Origin: Parvibaculum sp.
GTDB taxonomy: Bacteria; Pseudomonadota; Alphaproteobacteria; Parvibaculales; Parvibaculaceae
Assembly (NCBI GenBank): GCA_014359855.1
Contig: JACIYQ010000302.1
Span: 1 to 12,733, forward strand
Reading direction: 5' to 3'
Length of the DNA: 12,733 bases
Position numbers and translations under genes: made by a program. Positions 1 through 8,047 of this stretch are shown here, piece after piece. Below the pieces are notes generated by a model that did not search any database, was not told the DNA's origin, and was given only the letters and a program-made list of their open reading frames with translations. Position 1 is the stretch's first letter. Every line of letters begins with the position of its first letter.

Positions 1-69
1 CCGCAGGTGAACAATCCCTGCAATGCCTTCAACCCCACTCCCGTTCGCACCCTGATCTGGGAAGCGTGA
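1..69 (+). CDS. C-terminal end of a probable DUF1989 urea carboxylase-associated / carboxyguanidine deiminase subunit (partial)
   Basis: The first 22 codons are open in frame 1 and stop at TGA 67-69; the rest lies upstream of the window. The peptide contains NPCNAFNPTPVRTLIW, which I recognise as the tail typical of DUF1989 proteins (UAAP1/UAAP2). Such proteins are usually encoded directly before urea carboxylase. In Pseudomonas syringae a DUF1989 pair forms CgdAB, a heterodimeric carboxyguanidine deiminase that converts carboxyguanidine to allophanate. Its position 45 bases before the carboxylase ATG fits a shared operon. Only the tail is visible, so I cannot tell which of the two subunits it is. 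The family call rests on memory of the motif plus context. Confidence 0.6.
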   Translation, partial: PQVNNPCNAFNPTPVRTLIWEA

Positions 70-76
70 GCTTGCC

Positions 77-98
77 CCCGGCGGCGCCGTCCGCCGGG
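77..98 (+). other. GC-rich hairpin between the DUF1989 gene and the carboxylase
   Basis: Arms CCCGGCGG (77-84) and CCGCCGGG (91-98) are perfectly complementary around a 6-base loop. The hairpin starts 8 bases after the upstream stop codon and ends 7 bases before the ribosome binding site GGAGG (106-110) of the next gene. There is no T-run, so it does not look like an intrinsic terminator. It could stabilise mRNA ends or tune expression between the two genes. Function is inference. Confidence 0.4.
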
Positions 99-105
99 CA
101 CCATC

Positions 106-110
106 GGAGG
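106..110 (+). promoter_or_regulatory. ribosome binding site of the carboxylase
   Basis: GGAGG lies 4 bases before ATG 115. This supports that start, which also gives the normal biotin carboxylase N-terminus (MFGKVLIANRGEIA). Confidence 0.8.
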
Positions 111-114
111 CCAG

Positions 115-3100
115 ATGTTCGGCAAGGTACTGATCGCCAATCGCGGCGAAATCGCGCTACGCGTCATCAAGACGCTCCGGCGCATGGATATTCGATCCGT
201 CGCAATCTATTCCGAGGCGGACCGCTTCGCGCCGCATGTGCGGCTAGCGGATGAAGCGGTCTGCGTCGGTCCGGCGCCGGTCGCGGAAAGCTACCTCAAC
301 GTGGAGGCGATTCTCGATGCGGTGCGGCGAACGGGCGCAGAGGCTGTGCATCCGGGCTATGGGTTTCTCAGCGAGAACCCCGAATTTGCCGCGGCGCTCG
401 CGCGGGAGGGCGTCGTCTTCATCGGGCCGCGCCCCGAGCATATGCGCGCCTTCTCGTTGAAGCATACGGCGCGCGAGATCGCGGAGGCGAGCGGCGTGCC
501 GCTGCTTCCCGGGTCGCCCCTCATCGTCGATCTCGACGATGCGCTGACGCGCGCGGAGGAGATCGGCTATCCCGTCATGCTGAAGAGCACGGCGGGCGGC
601 GGCGGCATCGGGCTGCAGCTCTGCCATTCGGCGGCGGACCTGCCGCGCCTCTACGACACGGTGCGGCGCCTTGCGCTTGCGAATTTCAAGGATAGCGGCC
701 TCTTCCTCGAAAAATATGTCGCCCAGGCGCGCCATATCGAGGTGCAGATTTTCGGCGACGGTGACGGCAAGGTCATCGCGCTCGGCGAGCGGGATTGTTC
801 GGCGCAGCGGCGCAACCAGAAGGTGATCGAGGAAACGCCCGCGCCCAATCTTGGCGATGGAGAGCGGCGCGCGCTGCACGAGGCGGCGGTGCGGCTTGGA
901 CAGCGTGTCTCTTACGCTTCCGCCGGCACGGTCGAGTTCATCCATGACGAGGCGGAGAAGAAGTCCTATTTCCTGGAAGTGAATACGCGTCTCCAGGTCG
1001 AGCATCCGGTGACGGAAGAAGTGACGGGACTCGATCTCGTGGAGATGATGGTGCAGCAGGCTGCAGGCGAATTGGGCGACCTTGCCTCATATGCCCGTCC
1101 GCCCGAGGGGCAGGCCTTCGAGGTGCGGCTTTATGCCGAAGATCCCGGCCGCAACTTCCAGCCTTCGTCCGGCCTTCTGACGGAAGTCGTTTTCCCGAAG
1201 GACGTTCGCGTCGATGGATGGATTTCGACGGGCACGGAGGTGACGCCTTTCTACGATCCGATGCTGGCCAAGGTGATCGTGAGGGGGAAAACGCGCGAAG
1301 AGGCCGCGGCAAAGCTCGCCGCCGCGCTCGATCAATCGCGTGTCTACGGTATCGAGACCAATCTCGACTATCTGCGTTCGCTCGTGCGCGCGCCGGAATT
1401 CCTCGACGGCAGGCTCCTTACCTCGACGCTCGCCGGCTACGGTTATGAGAGCCCGGCCATCGATGTGCTCTCGCCGGGCGCGCAGTCGAGCCTGCAGGAC
1501 TGGCCGGGCCGCGTCGGCTATTGGAATGTCGGCGTGCCGCCTTCGGGGCCGATGGACGGGCTGTCGCACCGGCTGGCAAACCGCCTCTGCGGCAACGGGC
1601 CGGATGCCGCGACGCTCGAAATGACGTTGAACGGACCGGTGCTGCGTTTCCGGACGGATGCGACGATCGCGCTGGCGGGCGCCGAGATGCCTGCGACGCT
1701 TGATGGCGATCCCATCCCCTGCTGGTGCGCGGTCGACGTCAAACGCGGCCAGACGCTCGAGCTCGGTCAGGTGGCGGGCGCTGGCCAGCGGGCCTATCTC
1801 GCGGTGCGCCACGGTTTCGATGCGCCGCTCTATCTCGGCTCGCGCTCCGCCTTCACGCTCGGGCGCTTCGGCGGGCATGCGCCGGGCGCGCTCAAGACCG
1901 GCGACGTGTTGCGGATCAACCGTGAGGGCGCCGTCGGCGAGCCTGTTGCAGCACCGTTGCCGCCATCCGCGCGCGCGCCTCTCACGCGCGAATGGGAGAT
2001 CGCGACGCTTTACGGGCCGCATGGCGCGCCGGACTTTTTTCTCGACGAGGATATCGAGACGCTCTTCAACACGGCCTACGAAGTTCACTACAATTCCGCG
2101 CGCACCGGCGTTCGTCTCATCGGGCCGAAGCCGAAATGGGCGCGCAAGGATGGCGGCGAGGCGGGGCTTCATCCCTCGAATATCCACGACAACGCCTATG
2201 CCGTCGGCGCGATCGACTTCACCGGCGACATGCCGATCATTCTCGGTCCGGACGGGCCGAGCCTTGGCGGTTTCGTCTGTCCGGCGACGCTCGCGAAATC
2301 CGAACTCTGGAAGATCGGTCAGCTCAAGTCCGGCGACAAGGTTCGCTTCCACCGCGTGACGGAAGAGGAAGCGGCCGCCATGCGCCATGCGGAAGAGGCG
2401 TGGGTTTCCTCGCTCAGGCGCCCCGTCGCGCCGCTCACGCAGCAGAGGCGGAAAGAAGACGCCGTTCTTGCGCGGCTCACCGACCTTGAAACGGAAGTGA
2501 CCTATCGCCGCGCCGGCGACGATTATCTGCTCGTCGAATACGGCCCCATGGTGCTCGATTTCGCCTTGCGGTTTCGCGCCCATGCGATGATGACGGCGCT
2601 TCAGACGCGCGCGCCCGAGGGCATCATCGAGATGACGCCCGGCATCCGCTCGCTGCAGATCCATTTCGATCCCGATGTGCTGCCGTCGCGCAAGCTTCTC
2701 GCCATGCTGGAAGAGGTTGAACGCGCGCTGCCGCCGAGCGCCGATATAGAAGTGCCGAGCCGCATCGTTCACCTGCCCCTGTCGTGGGACGATGAGGCGG
2801 CGCGCGAAGCGGTGCGAAAATACGGCACGCTGGTCAGGCCCGATGCGCCCTGGGTACCGTCCAACATCGAGTTCATCCGCCGCATCAACGGTCTCAAGGA
2901 TATTGCGGAGGTCAGGCGCATTCTGTTCGAGGCCGACTACATGGTGCTCGGTCTTGGCGACGTCTATCTCGGTGCGCCGGTCGCGACGCCGCTCGATCCG
3001 CGTCATCGCCTCGTCACCACGAAGTACAATCCTGCGCGCACATGGACGCCGGAAAACGCGGTTGGCATCGGCGGTGCCTATCTCTGCGTCTATGGCATGG

Positions 3101-3732
3101 AGGGGCCGGGCGGCTATCAGCTTGTCGGCCGCACGGTGCAGATGTGGAATAGCTGGCGCCGGACGGCGAATTTCGAGAAGCCCTGGCTGCTACGCTTTTT
3201 CGACCGGCTCAAATTCTTCCCCGTGTCTGCGCGGGAACTTCTGGAGGCGCGCGAAGCCTTCCTGCACGGCGAATATGAAGTGAAGATCGAGGAAGGAAGC
3301 TTCCGTCTCAGCGACTATTTCTCCTTCCTTGAGGACAATGCGGAAGAGATATCCGCCTTCCGCGTCTCGCAGCGCCGCGCCTTCGAGGAGGAACGCAAGC
3401 GCTGGGAAGAGCAGGGGCTTGCCCTGATCGCGGATGAGCCCGATGCGCCGGCGCAGGAGGCGGCGGAGCTGCCGGAAGGCGGACGTCTCGTCGAATCCGG
3501 TGTGCCGGGCAATGTCTGGTCCATCGGTGTTTCGGCGGGCGATGAGGTTGCCGCCGGCCAGATGCTTGTCGTGCTCGAGTCGATGAAGATGGAAATCGAA
3601 GTGCATGCGCCCGTTGCCGCGCGGGTTCACGAGGTGCATTGCACGCAGGGCCGGATGGTGCAGGCGGGACAAGCGCTCATCACATTGGTGCCGCTCGAAG
3701 CCGAGGCGCCCGGAATGGAGGTTGCATCGTGA
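115..3732 (+). CDS. Biotin-dependent urea carboxylase, probably acting as guanidine carboxylase
   Basis: This 1205-aa cytoplasmic enzyme uses ATP, bicarbonate and biotin to carboxylate urea (to allophanate) or guanidine (to carboxyguanidine). Domains in order: biotin carboxylase/ATP-grasp (about 1-445) with KSTAGGGGIG (157-166), RDCSAQRRNQKVIEE (226-240) and EVNTRLQVEHP (288-298); AHS2/KipA-like half of the carboxyltransferase (about 447-760); AHS1/KipI-like half (about 795-1030); and a C-terminal biotinyl domain whose ESMKME motif places biotin on K1158. Length matches single-chain bacterial urea carboxylases (about 1200 aa). Residue 701, in AIDFTGDMP, is Asp. As I recall the family, guanidine-specific enzymes carry Asp in the carboxyltransferase pocket and urea-specific ones Asn, but the exact position needs an alignment. 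It sits between a DUF1989 gene and allophanate hydrolase. The family call is very secure; the guanidine preference is inferred. Confidence 0.96.
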   Translation: MFGKVLIANRGEIALRVIKTLRRMDIRSVAIYSEADRFAPHVRLADEAVCVGPAPVAESYLNVEAILDAVRRTGAEAVHPGYGFLSENPEFAAALAREGVVFIGPRPEHMRAFSLKHTAREIAEASGVPLLPGSPLIVDLDDALTRAEEIGYPVMLKSTAGGGGIGLQLCHSAADLPRLYDTVRRLALANFKDSGLFLEKYVAQARHIEVQIFGDGDGKVIALGERDCSAQRRNQKVIEETPAPNLGDGERRALHEAAVRLGQRVSYASAGTVEFIHDEAEKKSYFLEVNTRLQVEHPVTEEVTGLDLVEMMVQQAAGELGDLASYARPPEGQAFEVRLYAEDPGRNFQPSSGLLTEVVFPKDVRVDGWISTGTEVTPFYDPMLAKVIVRGKTREEAAAKLAAALDQSRVYGIETNLDYLRSLVRAPEFLDGRLLTSTLAGYGYESPAIDVLSPGAQSSLQDWPGRVGYWNVGVPPSGPMDGLSHRLANRLCGNGPDAATLEMTLNGPVLRFRTDATIALAGAEMPATLDGDPIPCWCAVDVKRGQTLELGQVAGAGQRAYLAVRHGFDAPLYLGSRSAFTLGRFGGHAPGALKTGDVLRINREGAVGEPVAAPLPPSARAPLTREWEIATLYGPHGAPDFFLDEDIETLFNTAYEVHYNSARTGVRLIGPKPKWARKDGGEAGLHPSNIHDNAYAVGAIDFTGDMPIILGPDGPSLGGFVCPATLAKSELWKIGQLKSGDKVRFHRVTEEEAAAMRHAEEAWVSSLRRPVAPLTQQRRKEDAVLARLTDLETEVTYRRAGDDYLLVEYGPMVLDFALRFRAHAMMTALQTRAPEGIIEMTPGIRSLQIHFDPDVLPSRKLLAMLEEVERALPPSADIEVPSRIVHLPLSWDDEAAREAVRKYGTLVRPDAPWVPSNIEFIRRINGLKDIAEVRRILFEADYMVLGLGDVYLGAPVATPLDPRHRLVTTKYNPARTWTPENAVGIGGAYLCVYGMEGPGGYQLVGRTVQMWNSWRRTANFEKPWLLRFFDRLKFFPVSARELLEAREAFLHGEYEVKIEEGSFRLSDYFSFLEDNAEEISAFRVSQRRAFEEERKRWEEQGLALIADEPDAPAQEAAELPEGGRLVESGVPGNVWSIGVSAGDEVAAGQMLVVLESMKMEIEVHAPVAARVHEVHCTQGRMVQAGQALITLVPLEAEAPGMEVAS
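3717..3721 (+). promoter_or_regulatory. ribosome binding site that decides the GTG start of allophanate hydrolase
   Basis: GGAGG lies inside the last codons of the carboxylase, 7 bases before GTG 3729. The reading frame stays open further upstream to an ATG at 3639, but that stretch (HAGPDGAGGTSAHH...) is out-of-frame carboxylase sequence. The Shine-Dalgarno and the 4-base stop/start overlap therefore favour the GTG. Confidence 0.75.
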
Positions 3733-5537
3733 AGGGTCTTTCCTTTTCTCTCGCTTCGCTTCGGGCTGCTTTCGCTTCCGGCGTTCGCGCGGAAGATGTT
3801 GCGCGCGAGGCGCTTGCCCGCGCGGCGGCCAACGAAGATCCTGCCATCTGGATTTCGCGTTTCGAGGACGAGGCAGTTCTCGCGCGCGCCCATGCGCTCG
3901 ATGCCTTGCCGCGCGAGGCCCGCGCGCGCATGCCGCTTTTCGGTGTCCCCTTTGCGGTGAAGGACAATATCGATGTCGAGGGCCTGCCCACAACGGCGGC
4001 ATGTCCCGCTTTCGCCTACCGGCCGGAGGAAAGCGCCTTCGCCGTCGCGCGGCTGATTGACGCTGGCGCGGTCCCGCTCGGCAAGACCAATCTCGACCAG
4101 TTTGCCACCGGCCTTGTCGGCACGCGCTCGCCCCACGGAAGCCCGCGCTCCGTCTTCAATCGCGATTTCATCTCGGGCGGTTCGTCGTCGGGTTCGGCCG
4201 TCGCCGTTGCGGCGGGGATCGTTTCCTTCGCGCTCGGAACCGATACGGCGGGCTCGGGCCGCGTGCCGGCTGCCTTCAACAATATCGTGGGGCTGAAGCC
4301 CACGCGCGGTCTCCTTTCGACGCGCGGTGTCGTGCCCGCCTGCCGGTCGCTCGATTGCATTTCGATCTTCGCGCTCACCGCCGTCGATGCGGAGGCTGTG
4401 TTCGACGTGGCGGCGGTCTTCGACGGGCAGGATATCTATTCCCGCGCCCGCATGCCGGAGGTGAAGCCGCCGCTCGCCGGTGACTTCACCTTCGCCGTGC
4501 CACGCGCATCCGATCTCCAGTTCTTTGGCGACGACGAAGCGGCGCGGCTTTTCGAGGAAGCGGCGAACCGGCTGGAGGAACTTGGCGGCCGCGCGCGGCG
4601 GATCGACTTTTCTCTTTTCGCGGAGGCAGCGGCACTTCTCTACGAGGGGCCTTTCGTTGCCGAGCGCACAGCCGCCGTCGGCGGCTTCATCGAGGCGCAC
4701 GAGGCCGAAACCGATCCCACCGTGCGTGGCATCGTGCTTGGCGGTAGAGGCCGCAATGCCGTCGAGACTTTCGAGACACTTTACAGGCTCGAGGCACTGA
4801 AGCGCCGCGCGCTTGCGCTCTTTGCCGATATCGATGTGCTCGTCGTGCCGACCGCGCCCACCATCTACCGCGTGGATGAGGTGATGGCCGATCCCGTGAA
4901 GCTCAACAGCCGCCTCGGCACCTATACGAATTTCATGAACCTGCTCGACATGGCAGGCATCGCCGTTCCCGCAGGCATTCGTGCGCAGGGCAGGGCGGCG
5001 GGGCTTCCCTTCGGCGTGACGTTTTGCGCGCCCGCCTTCTGCGATGCGAAGCTCGTGGCGCTCGCTGCCGCCTTCGAGGCGGCGCAGGGGCTTGCGCCCG
5101 GTGGGCCCGTGGCGGTCGAGCGGCCGGATGAGGGCTTCATCGAACTTGCGGTCGTCGGCGCGCATATGTCGGGCCTGCCGCTTAACCACGAACTCACCTC
5201 GCGCGGTGCCATGTTCGTCGAGCGCACGCGCACGGCGCCCCGCTACCGCTTTCATGCGCTGGCCGGCGGACCGCCCTTCCGGCCGGGGCTCGTGCGTGTC
5301 GCGCAAGGCGGTGCCGCGATCGAGCTCGAAGTCTGGCGCGTACCGCGCGCTGCCTTCGGCGGTTTCATGGCGGGTGTGCCGCAGCCGCTCTGCATCGGCA
5401 CGCTCGATCTCCAGAACGGGCGCAGCGTGAAGGGGTTCCTCTGCGAGGAGAGCGGTCTTGACGGTGCGGAGGACATTACGGCTTTTGGCGGCTGGCGCGC
5501 CTTCATGGCCTCGAAAGCGGAGAAGGTTCCGGGCTGA
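3729..5537 (+). CDS. atzF: Allophanate hydrolase
   Basis: This 602-aa protein hydrolyses allophanate to ammonia and CO2, the last step after the carboxylase (and after the DUF1989 deiminase if guanidine is the substrate). The N-terminal amidase-signature domain (about 1-460) shows the full Ser-cisSer-Lys triad: K78 in FAVKDNIDV, S152 in ISGGSSSGSA and S176 in GTDTAGSGR. The spacing matches amidase-signature enzymes. The C-terminal domain (about 480-600) has the small fold typical of allophanate hydrolases (LNHELTSRGA, ALAGGPPFRPGL, then GGWRAFMASK). That domain separates it from generic amidases and Glu-tRNA amidotransferase GatA. Total length fits AtzF (about 605 aa). The GTG start overlaps the carboxylase stop as GTGA (3729-3732), indicating translational coupling. 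No defect is visible. Confidence 0.95.
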   Translation: MKGLSFSLASLRAAFASGVRAEDVAREALARAAANEDPAIWISRFEDEAVLARAHALDALPREARARMPLFGVPFAVKDNIDVEGLPTTAACPAFAYRPEESAFAVARLIDAGAVPLGKTNLDQFATGLVGTRSPHGSPRSVFNRDFISGGSSSGSAVAVAAGIVSFALGTDTAGSGRVPAAFNNIVGLKPTRGLLSTRGVVPACRSLDCISIFALTAVDAEAVFDVAAVFDGQDIYSRARMPEVKPPLAGDFTFAVPRASDLQFFGDDEAARLFEEAANRLEELGGRARRIDFSLFAEAAALLYEGPFVAERTAAVGGFIEAHEAETDPTVRGIVLGGRGRNAVETFETLYRLEALKRRALALFADIDVLVVPTAPTIYRVDEVMADPVKLNSRLGTYTNFMNLLDMAGIAVPAGIRAQGRAAGLPFGVTFCAPAFCDAKLVALAAAFEAAQGLAPGGPVAVERPDEGFIELAVVGAHMSGLPLNHELTSRGAMFVERTRTAPRYRFHALAGGPPFRPGLVRVAQGGAAIELEVWRVPRAAFGGFMAGVPQPLCIGTLDLQNGRSVKGFLCEESGLDGAEDITAFGGWRAFMASKAEKVPG

Positions 5538-5542
5538 CGGCC

Positions 5543-5686
5543 ATGCTCTTCGCGGTCGGTTTCGTTCTTGCAGGGTTCGCGCGGACCACAGGCTCGCTGC
5601 GCGCGCCCGCCATCATGCATGGCGCTTACAATGCGGTGCTGCTCGGTCCGGGCGTTCTGTTTGCCTTTACGGGCGTACCCGCCTAG
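5543..5686 (+). pseudogene. C-terminal remnant of a CPBP (CAAX-type) intramembrane metalloprotease
   Basis: A 47-codon frame from ATG 5543 to TAG 5684-5686 encodes a hydrophobic peptide with ARTTGSLRAPAIMHGAYN. This resembles the end of CPBP family proteases, where (R)TGSLxAPxxxH precedes an HxxxN motif in the last helices. The upstream family motifs (EExxxR, FxxxH) are missing, because intact allophanate hydrolase occupies that DNA. The same frame is open back to 5462 but carries no family sequence there. No Shine-Dalgarno is evident. It ends in CTAG (5683-5686), shared with the stop of the convergent M50 gene. I read it as a leftover of a deletion or recombination. It could instead be a chance small ORF or a real small membrane protein. 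Confidence 0.5.
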
Positions 5687-6807
5687 CCGAGGTTCTGCTT
5701 CAGCTCCATCAGGCGCATGATGTCGCGCAGCGCGACGATGCCGAGGAGCTTGCCGCCTTCCACCACCATGAGCCGCGAATGACCGCCCTCGCGCATCAGG
5801 CGAAGGGCGGCTTCCGCGTTTTCCTGAGGCGTCACCGTGTTCTTGTCCGAGAGAGAGTGCATGACGTCGCGCACTTTCTTGCGCTCCCATTCGGCGCTGT
5901 CCGTGCCGCGCAGATCGGAAACGCCGATGCTGCCCACAAGGTGCTCGCCTTCCATCACCGGAAAGGTCTCGTGGAAGGAGGCATAGATGTAGCCGTCGAC
6001 GAGTTCGCGCAGCGAGATGTCCGCAGGCGCGGTCACCGGGTTCTTCGTCATGAAGCGCGAGACGGGCTCTGACTCAAGCAGGACATGTGCCTGCAATTGC
6101 GCGTAGGAGGCGCGCGACGCCGTGTGCAGGAAGAGGCCGATCAGGCCCCACCACAGACCGCCGATGACGTTGCCGGAGAAGAGGCTGACCACGCCCAACG
6201 CGATCAGGATGAGGCCGAAGGTCTGGCCGGCGGCGGAAGCGCGCCGCGTTGCCTCGTTCAGGTCTCCGAGCTTGCCCCAGAGCCAGGCGCGGTAGACGCG
6301 GCCGCCGTCGAGCGGGAAGGCGGGCACCATGTTGAAGACCGCCACGATCAGGTTGATGAGCGCGAGATAACCGGCCACGCCCGCAACGGTGTCCCCGAGG
6401 CCCGCGGCGAGAGCGGCGGACGCCATGAGATAGAAGAACCCCGACAGGACGAGGCTCGCGATCGGCCCCGCGATCGCCATCAGGAATTCCGAGCGCGCCG
6501 TCGGCGGCTCCTTGGCCATATGCGCGACGCCGCCGAAGATGAAAAGCGTGATGCCGGTGATCGGGATGTCGAAGCGCCGTGCGACGAGCGAATGGGAAAG
6601 TTCGTGCAGGATGATCGAGAGGAAGAGCCCGGCCGCGCCCACGATCCCCATCGACCAATAGGTAAGCGGTTCGAGGCCGGGATAGATCCCGGGGAAGTAG
6701 CCGGTCGCAAGCGTCCACGAGACGAGCAGCGCGATGAAGACCCAGCTCAGGTCGAGCATCACGTCGAAACCCGCCAGGCGGAACAGTCTGATCTGATGTC
6801 CGAACAT
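5683..6807 (-). CDS. Site-2-type M50 zinc metalloprotease with two CBS domains
   Basis: This 374-aa polytopic membrane protease probably cuts transmembrane substrates within the bilayer. Visible features: hydrophobic segments near 19-35 and 56-75; the zinc motif HELSH (68-72) inside a helix; further hydrophobic stretches about 108-135, 141-163 and 195-228; and the second active-site motif PAFPLDGGR (162-170), with D167 as likely third zinc ligand. Two cytoplasmic CBS domains follow (about 247-300 and 312-370, the second ending IVALRDIMRLM); these often sense nucleotides. The arrangement matches the CBS-containing S2P subfamily. I chose ATG 6807 because AGGGGA sits 5 bases upstream and the protein then begins with the normal family N-terminus (MFGHQIRLFRLAGF). 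The frame extends 46 codons further upstream without family sequence. Substrate is unknown. Confidence 0.9.
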   Translation of the reverse strand: MFGHQIRLFRLAGFDVMLDLSWVFIALLVSWTLATGYFPGIYPGLEPLTYWSMGIVGAAGLFLSIILHELSHSLVARRFDIPITGITLFIFGGVAHMAKEPPTARSEFLMAIAGPIASLVLSGFFYLMASAALAAGLGDTVAGVAGYLALINLIVAVFNMVPAFPLDGGRVYRAWLWGKLGDLNEATRRASAAGQTFGLILIALGVVSLFSGNVIGGLWWGLIGLFLHTASRASYAQLQAHVLLESEPVSRFMTKNPVTAPADISLRELVDGYIYASFHETFPVMEGEHLVGSIGVSDLRGTDSAEWERKKVRDVMHSLSDKNTVTPQENAEAALRLMREGGHSRLMVVEGGKLLGIVALRDIMRLMELKQNLG

Positions 6808-6812
6808 CGGTC

Positions 6813-6818
6813 TCCCCT
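6813..6818 (-). promoter_or_regulatory. ribosome binding site of the M50 protease
   Basis: On the minus strand AGGGGA lies 5 bases before ATG 6807. It supports this start over upstream in-frame Met codons, the furthest at 6945. Confidence 0.65.
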
Positions 6819-7005
6819 TCGTTTCGCGCATGTTACACGAAAGAGAGCGTTTCCGCCTTTTGTTCGAGAGGCTAACGCCGCACATGAAAACGCCGCGATC
6901 CTGACGAAAAGCGGTCAAGAAATTCGGCATGATGAATTTTCTCATCTGCAGAATCTCGCCATCCCCATGGCATCATCGAGTTGGACCCATGCTGGTCCGG
7001 ATACT

Positions 7006-7010
7006 GGAGG
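7006..7010 (+). promoter_or_regulatory. ribosome binding site that decides the methyltransferase start
   Basis: GGAGG lies 5 bases before ATG 7016. In-frame Met codons at 6929, 6932 and 6989 have no comparable site, and the extra residues look non-coding. Confidence 0.7.
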
Positions 7011-7015
7011 ACTCC

Positions 7016-8047
7016 ATGACGGAAACAGTTCCAAGGCCAGAAGCGGCCTCTCGCCTCGACGGGAGGCCAGCCCGGCCGTCGAACTTCGAGTGGAAAGAGG
7101 CCGTGGCGCGGGCGGCCGATATTGGACTTGTGCCTCTCGTTCTTCTGTTCGCACCCGTTGCCGCGGCGCTAGCGCGGTTGCGACACAAGGCCCCGCGGTC
7201 GCGGGCGATCCTGGACAGGTTCAACGTCGCAGTCGTGCGGCATCACTACTATGAGCCGATCCTCTATCCGCGCGACCTCAGGCACAGCCTTGCGGAAGAA
7301 CGGCAGCTACCGGGGCTCGACCTGAACGCCGACGGCCAGCTCCGGCTTCTGGAACAGTTCCGGTATGGTGCGGAGCTGCGCGCCATACCACGCAGGGTGG
7401 CTGGCGAGAGACGTTACGGGTACCGGAACGACTCTTTCAAAGCCGGAGATGCCGAACTCCTCTACTGCATGATCCGCCACTTCAGGCCGCGCAGGCTCTA
7501 TGAGATCGGCAGCGGTCATTCGACGCTGATGGCGCGGGAGGCGTTGGTGCGAAACGAAGGGGATGGGGCTCCTGTTTGCGAGCATGTCTGCGTCGAGCCA
7601 TATGAGCATGGCTGGCTCGAAGACATTCCAGTGAGGGTTGTGCGGGCGAGGGTCGAGGATCTCGATCCGGCATTTTTCGACAAGCTCGACGCCGGCGATA
7701 TTCTCTTCATCGATTCTTCGCACGTCATTCGGCCGCAGGGCGATGTCGTTCACGAATATCTCAGTCTTCTCGGACGGTTGAAGCCGGGGGTCGTCGTACA
7801 TGTGCATGACATCTTCACCCCGCGCGACTATCTCGAAAGCTGGGTCGTAAACGAGAGGCGTATGTGGGACGAGCAGTATCTGCTCGAGGCCTTCCTGAGC
7901 TTCAACGGGGAATTCGAGGTGATCTGCGCCGCCAACTGGCTCTGGCACCGGCATCCGGAGGAAACCGCGAAAGCCTGTCCGGTCCTCGCCGAAGAGGGCG
8001 GGGAGCCGGGCTCGTTCTGGTTTCGTCGCTTGGCGAAAGCCTCCTAG
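7016..8047 (+). CDS. Class I SAM-dependent methyltransferase of the polysaccharide-cluster type
   Basis: This 343-aa protein has a short hydrophobic stretch near 37-53 (LVPLVLLFAPVAAALA), which might anchor it to the inner membrane. A Rossmann methyltransferase core (Methyltransf_24-like) follows: motif I as YEIGSGHST (162-170), an acidic strand end CVEPYEHGW (192-200), DILFIDSSHV (228-237), and VVVHVHDIFTPRDY (259-272) after the LKPG turn. I recall similar proteins with IDSSHV and HxHDIF motifs from exopolysaccharide and O-antigen gene clusters, where they are assumed to methylate sugars. The acceptor cannot be read from the sequence. It runs convergently into the next methyltransferase, and the two stop codons share CTAG (8044-8047). 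The family fold is secure; the biological role is inference. Confidence 0.75.
   Translation: MTETVPRPEAASRLDGRPARPSNFEWKEAVARAADIGLVPLVLLFAPVAAALARLRHKAPRSRAILDRFNVAVVRHHYYEPILYPRDLRHSLAEERQLPGLDLNADGQLRLLEQFRYGAELRAIPRRVAGERRYGYRNDSFKAGDAELLYCMIRHFRPRRLYEIGSGHSTLMAREALVRNEGDGAPVCEHVCVEPYEHGWLEDIPVRVVRARVEDLDPAFFDKLDAGDILFIDSSHVIRPQGDVVHEYLSLLGRLKPGVVVHVHDIFTPRDYLESWVVNERRMWDEQYLLEAFLSFNGEFEVICAANWLWHRHPEETAKACPVLAEEGGEPGSFWFRRLAKAS

Larger units (their letters stand above)
6808..7015. promoter_or_regulatory. divergent intergenic region between the M50 protease and a methyltransferase
   Basis: This 208-base spacer must hold promoters for both divergent genes. I could not pick a convincing -35/-10 pair. 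It contains an inverted repeat AAATTC-8 bases-GAATTT (6920-6925 and 6934-6939), a possible operator. It also has a short GGACC/GGTCC hairpin just before the ribosome binding site GGAGG (7006-7010). Both are weak signals. Confidence 0.35.

Noticed and set aside
1087..3006. Long minus-strand open frame (about 639 codons) opposite the carboxylase
   Set aside because: It is a mirror frame created by high GC at third positions. The predicted peptide is Arg/His-rich with no domain, and the + strand gene is certain.
3627..5306. Minus-strand open frame (about 559 codons) opposite allophanate hydrolase
   Set aside because: Same reason: Arg-rich composition, no motif, and fully covered by a gene with an intact catalytic triad.
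6085..7254. + strand open frame (about 389 codons) across the M50 gene and the next intergenic region
   Set aside because: The peptide is dominated by Glu, Arg, Asp and His repeats typical of an antisense shadow. It overlaps both a clear M50 protease and the start of a clear methyltransferase.
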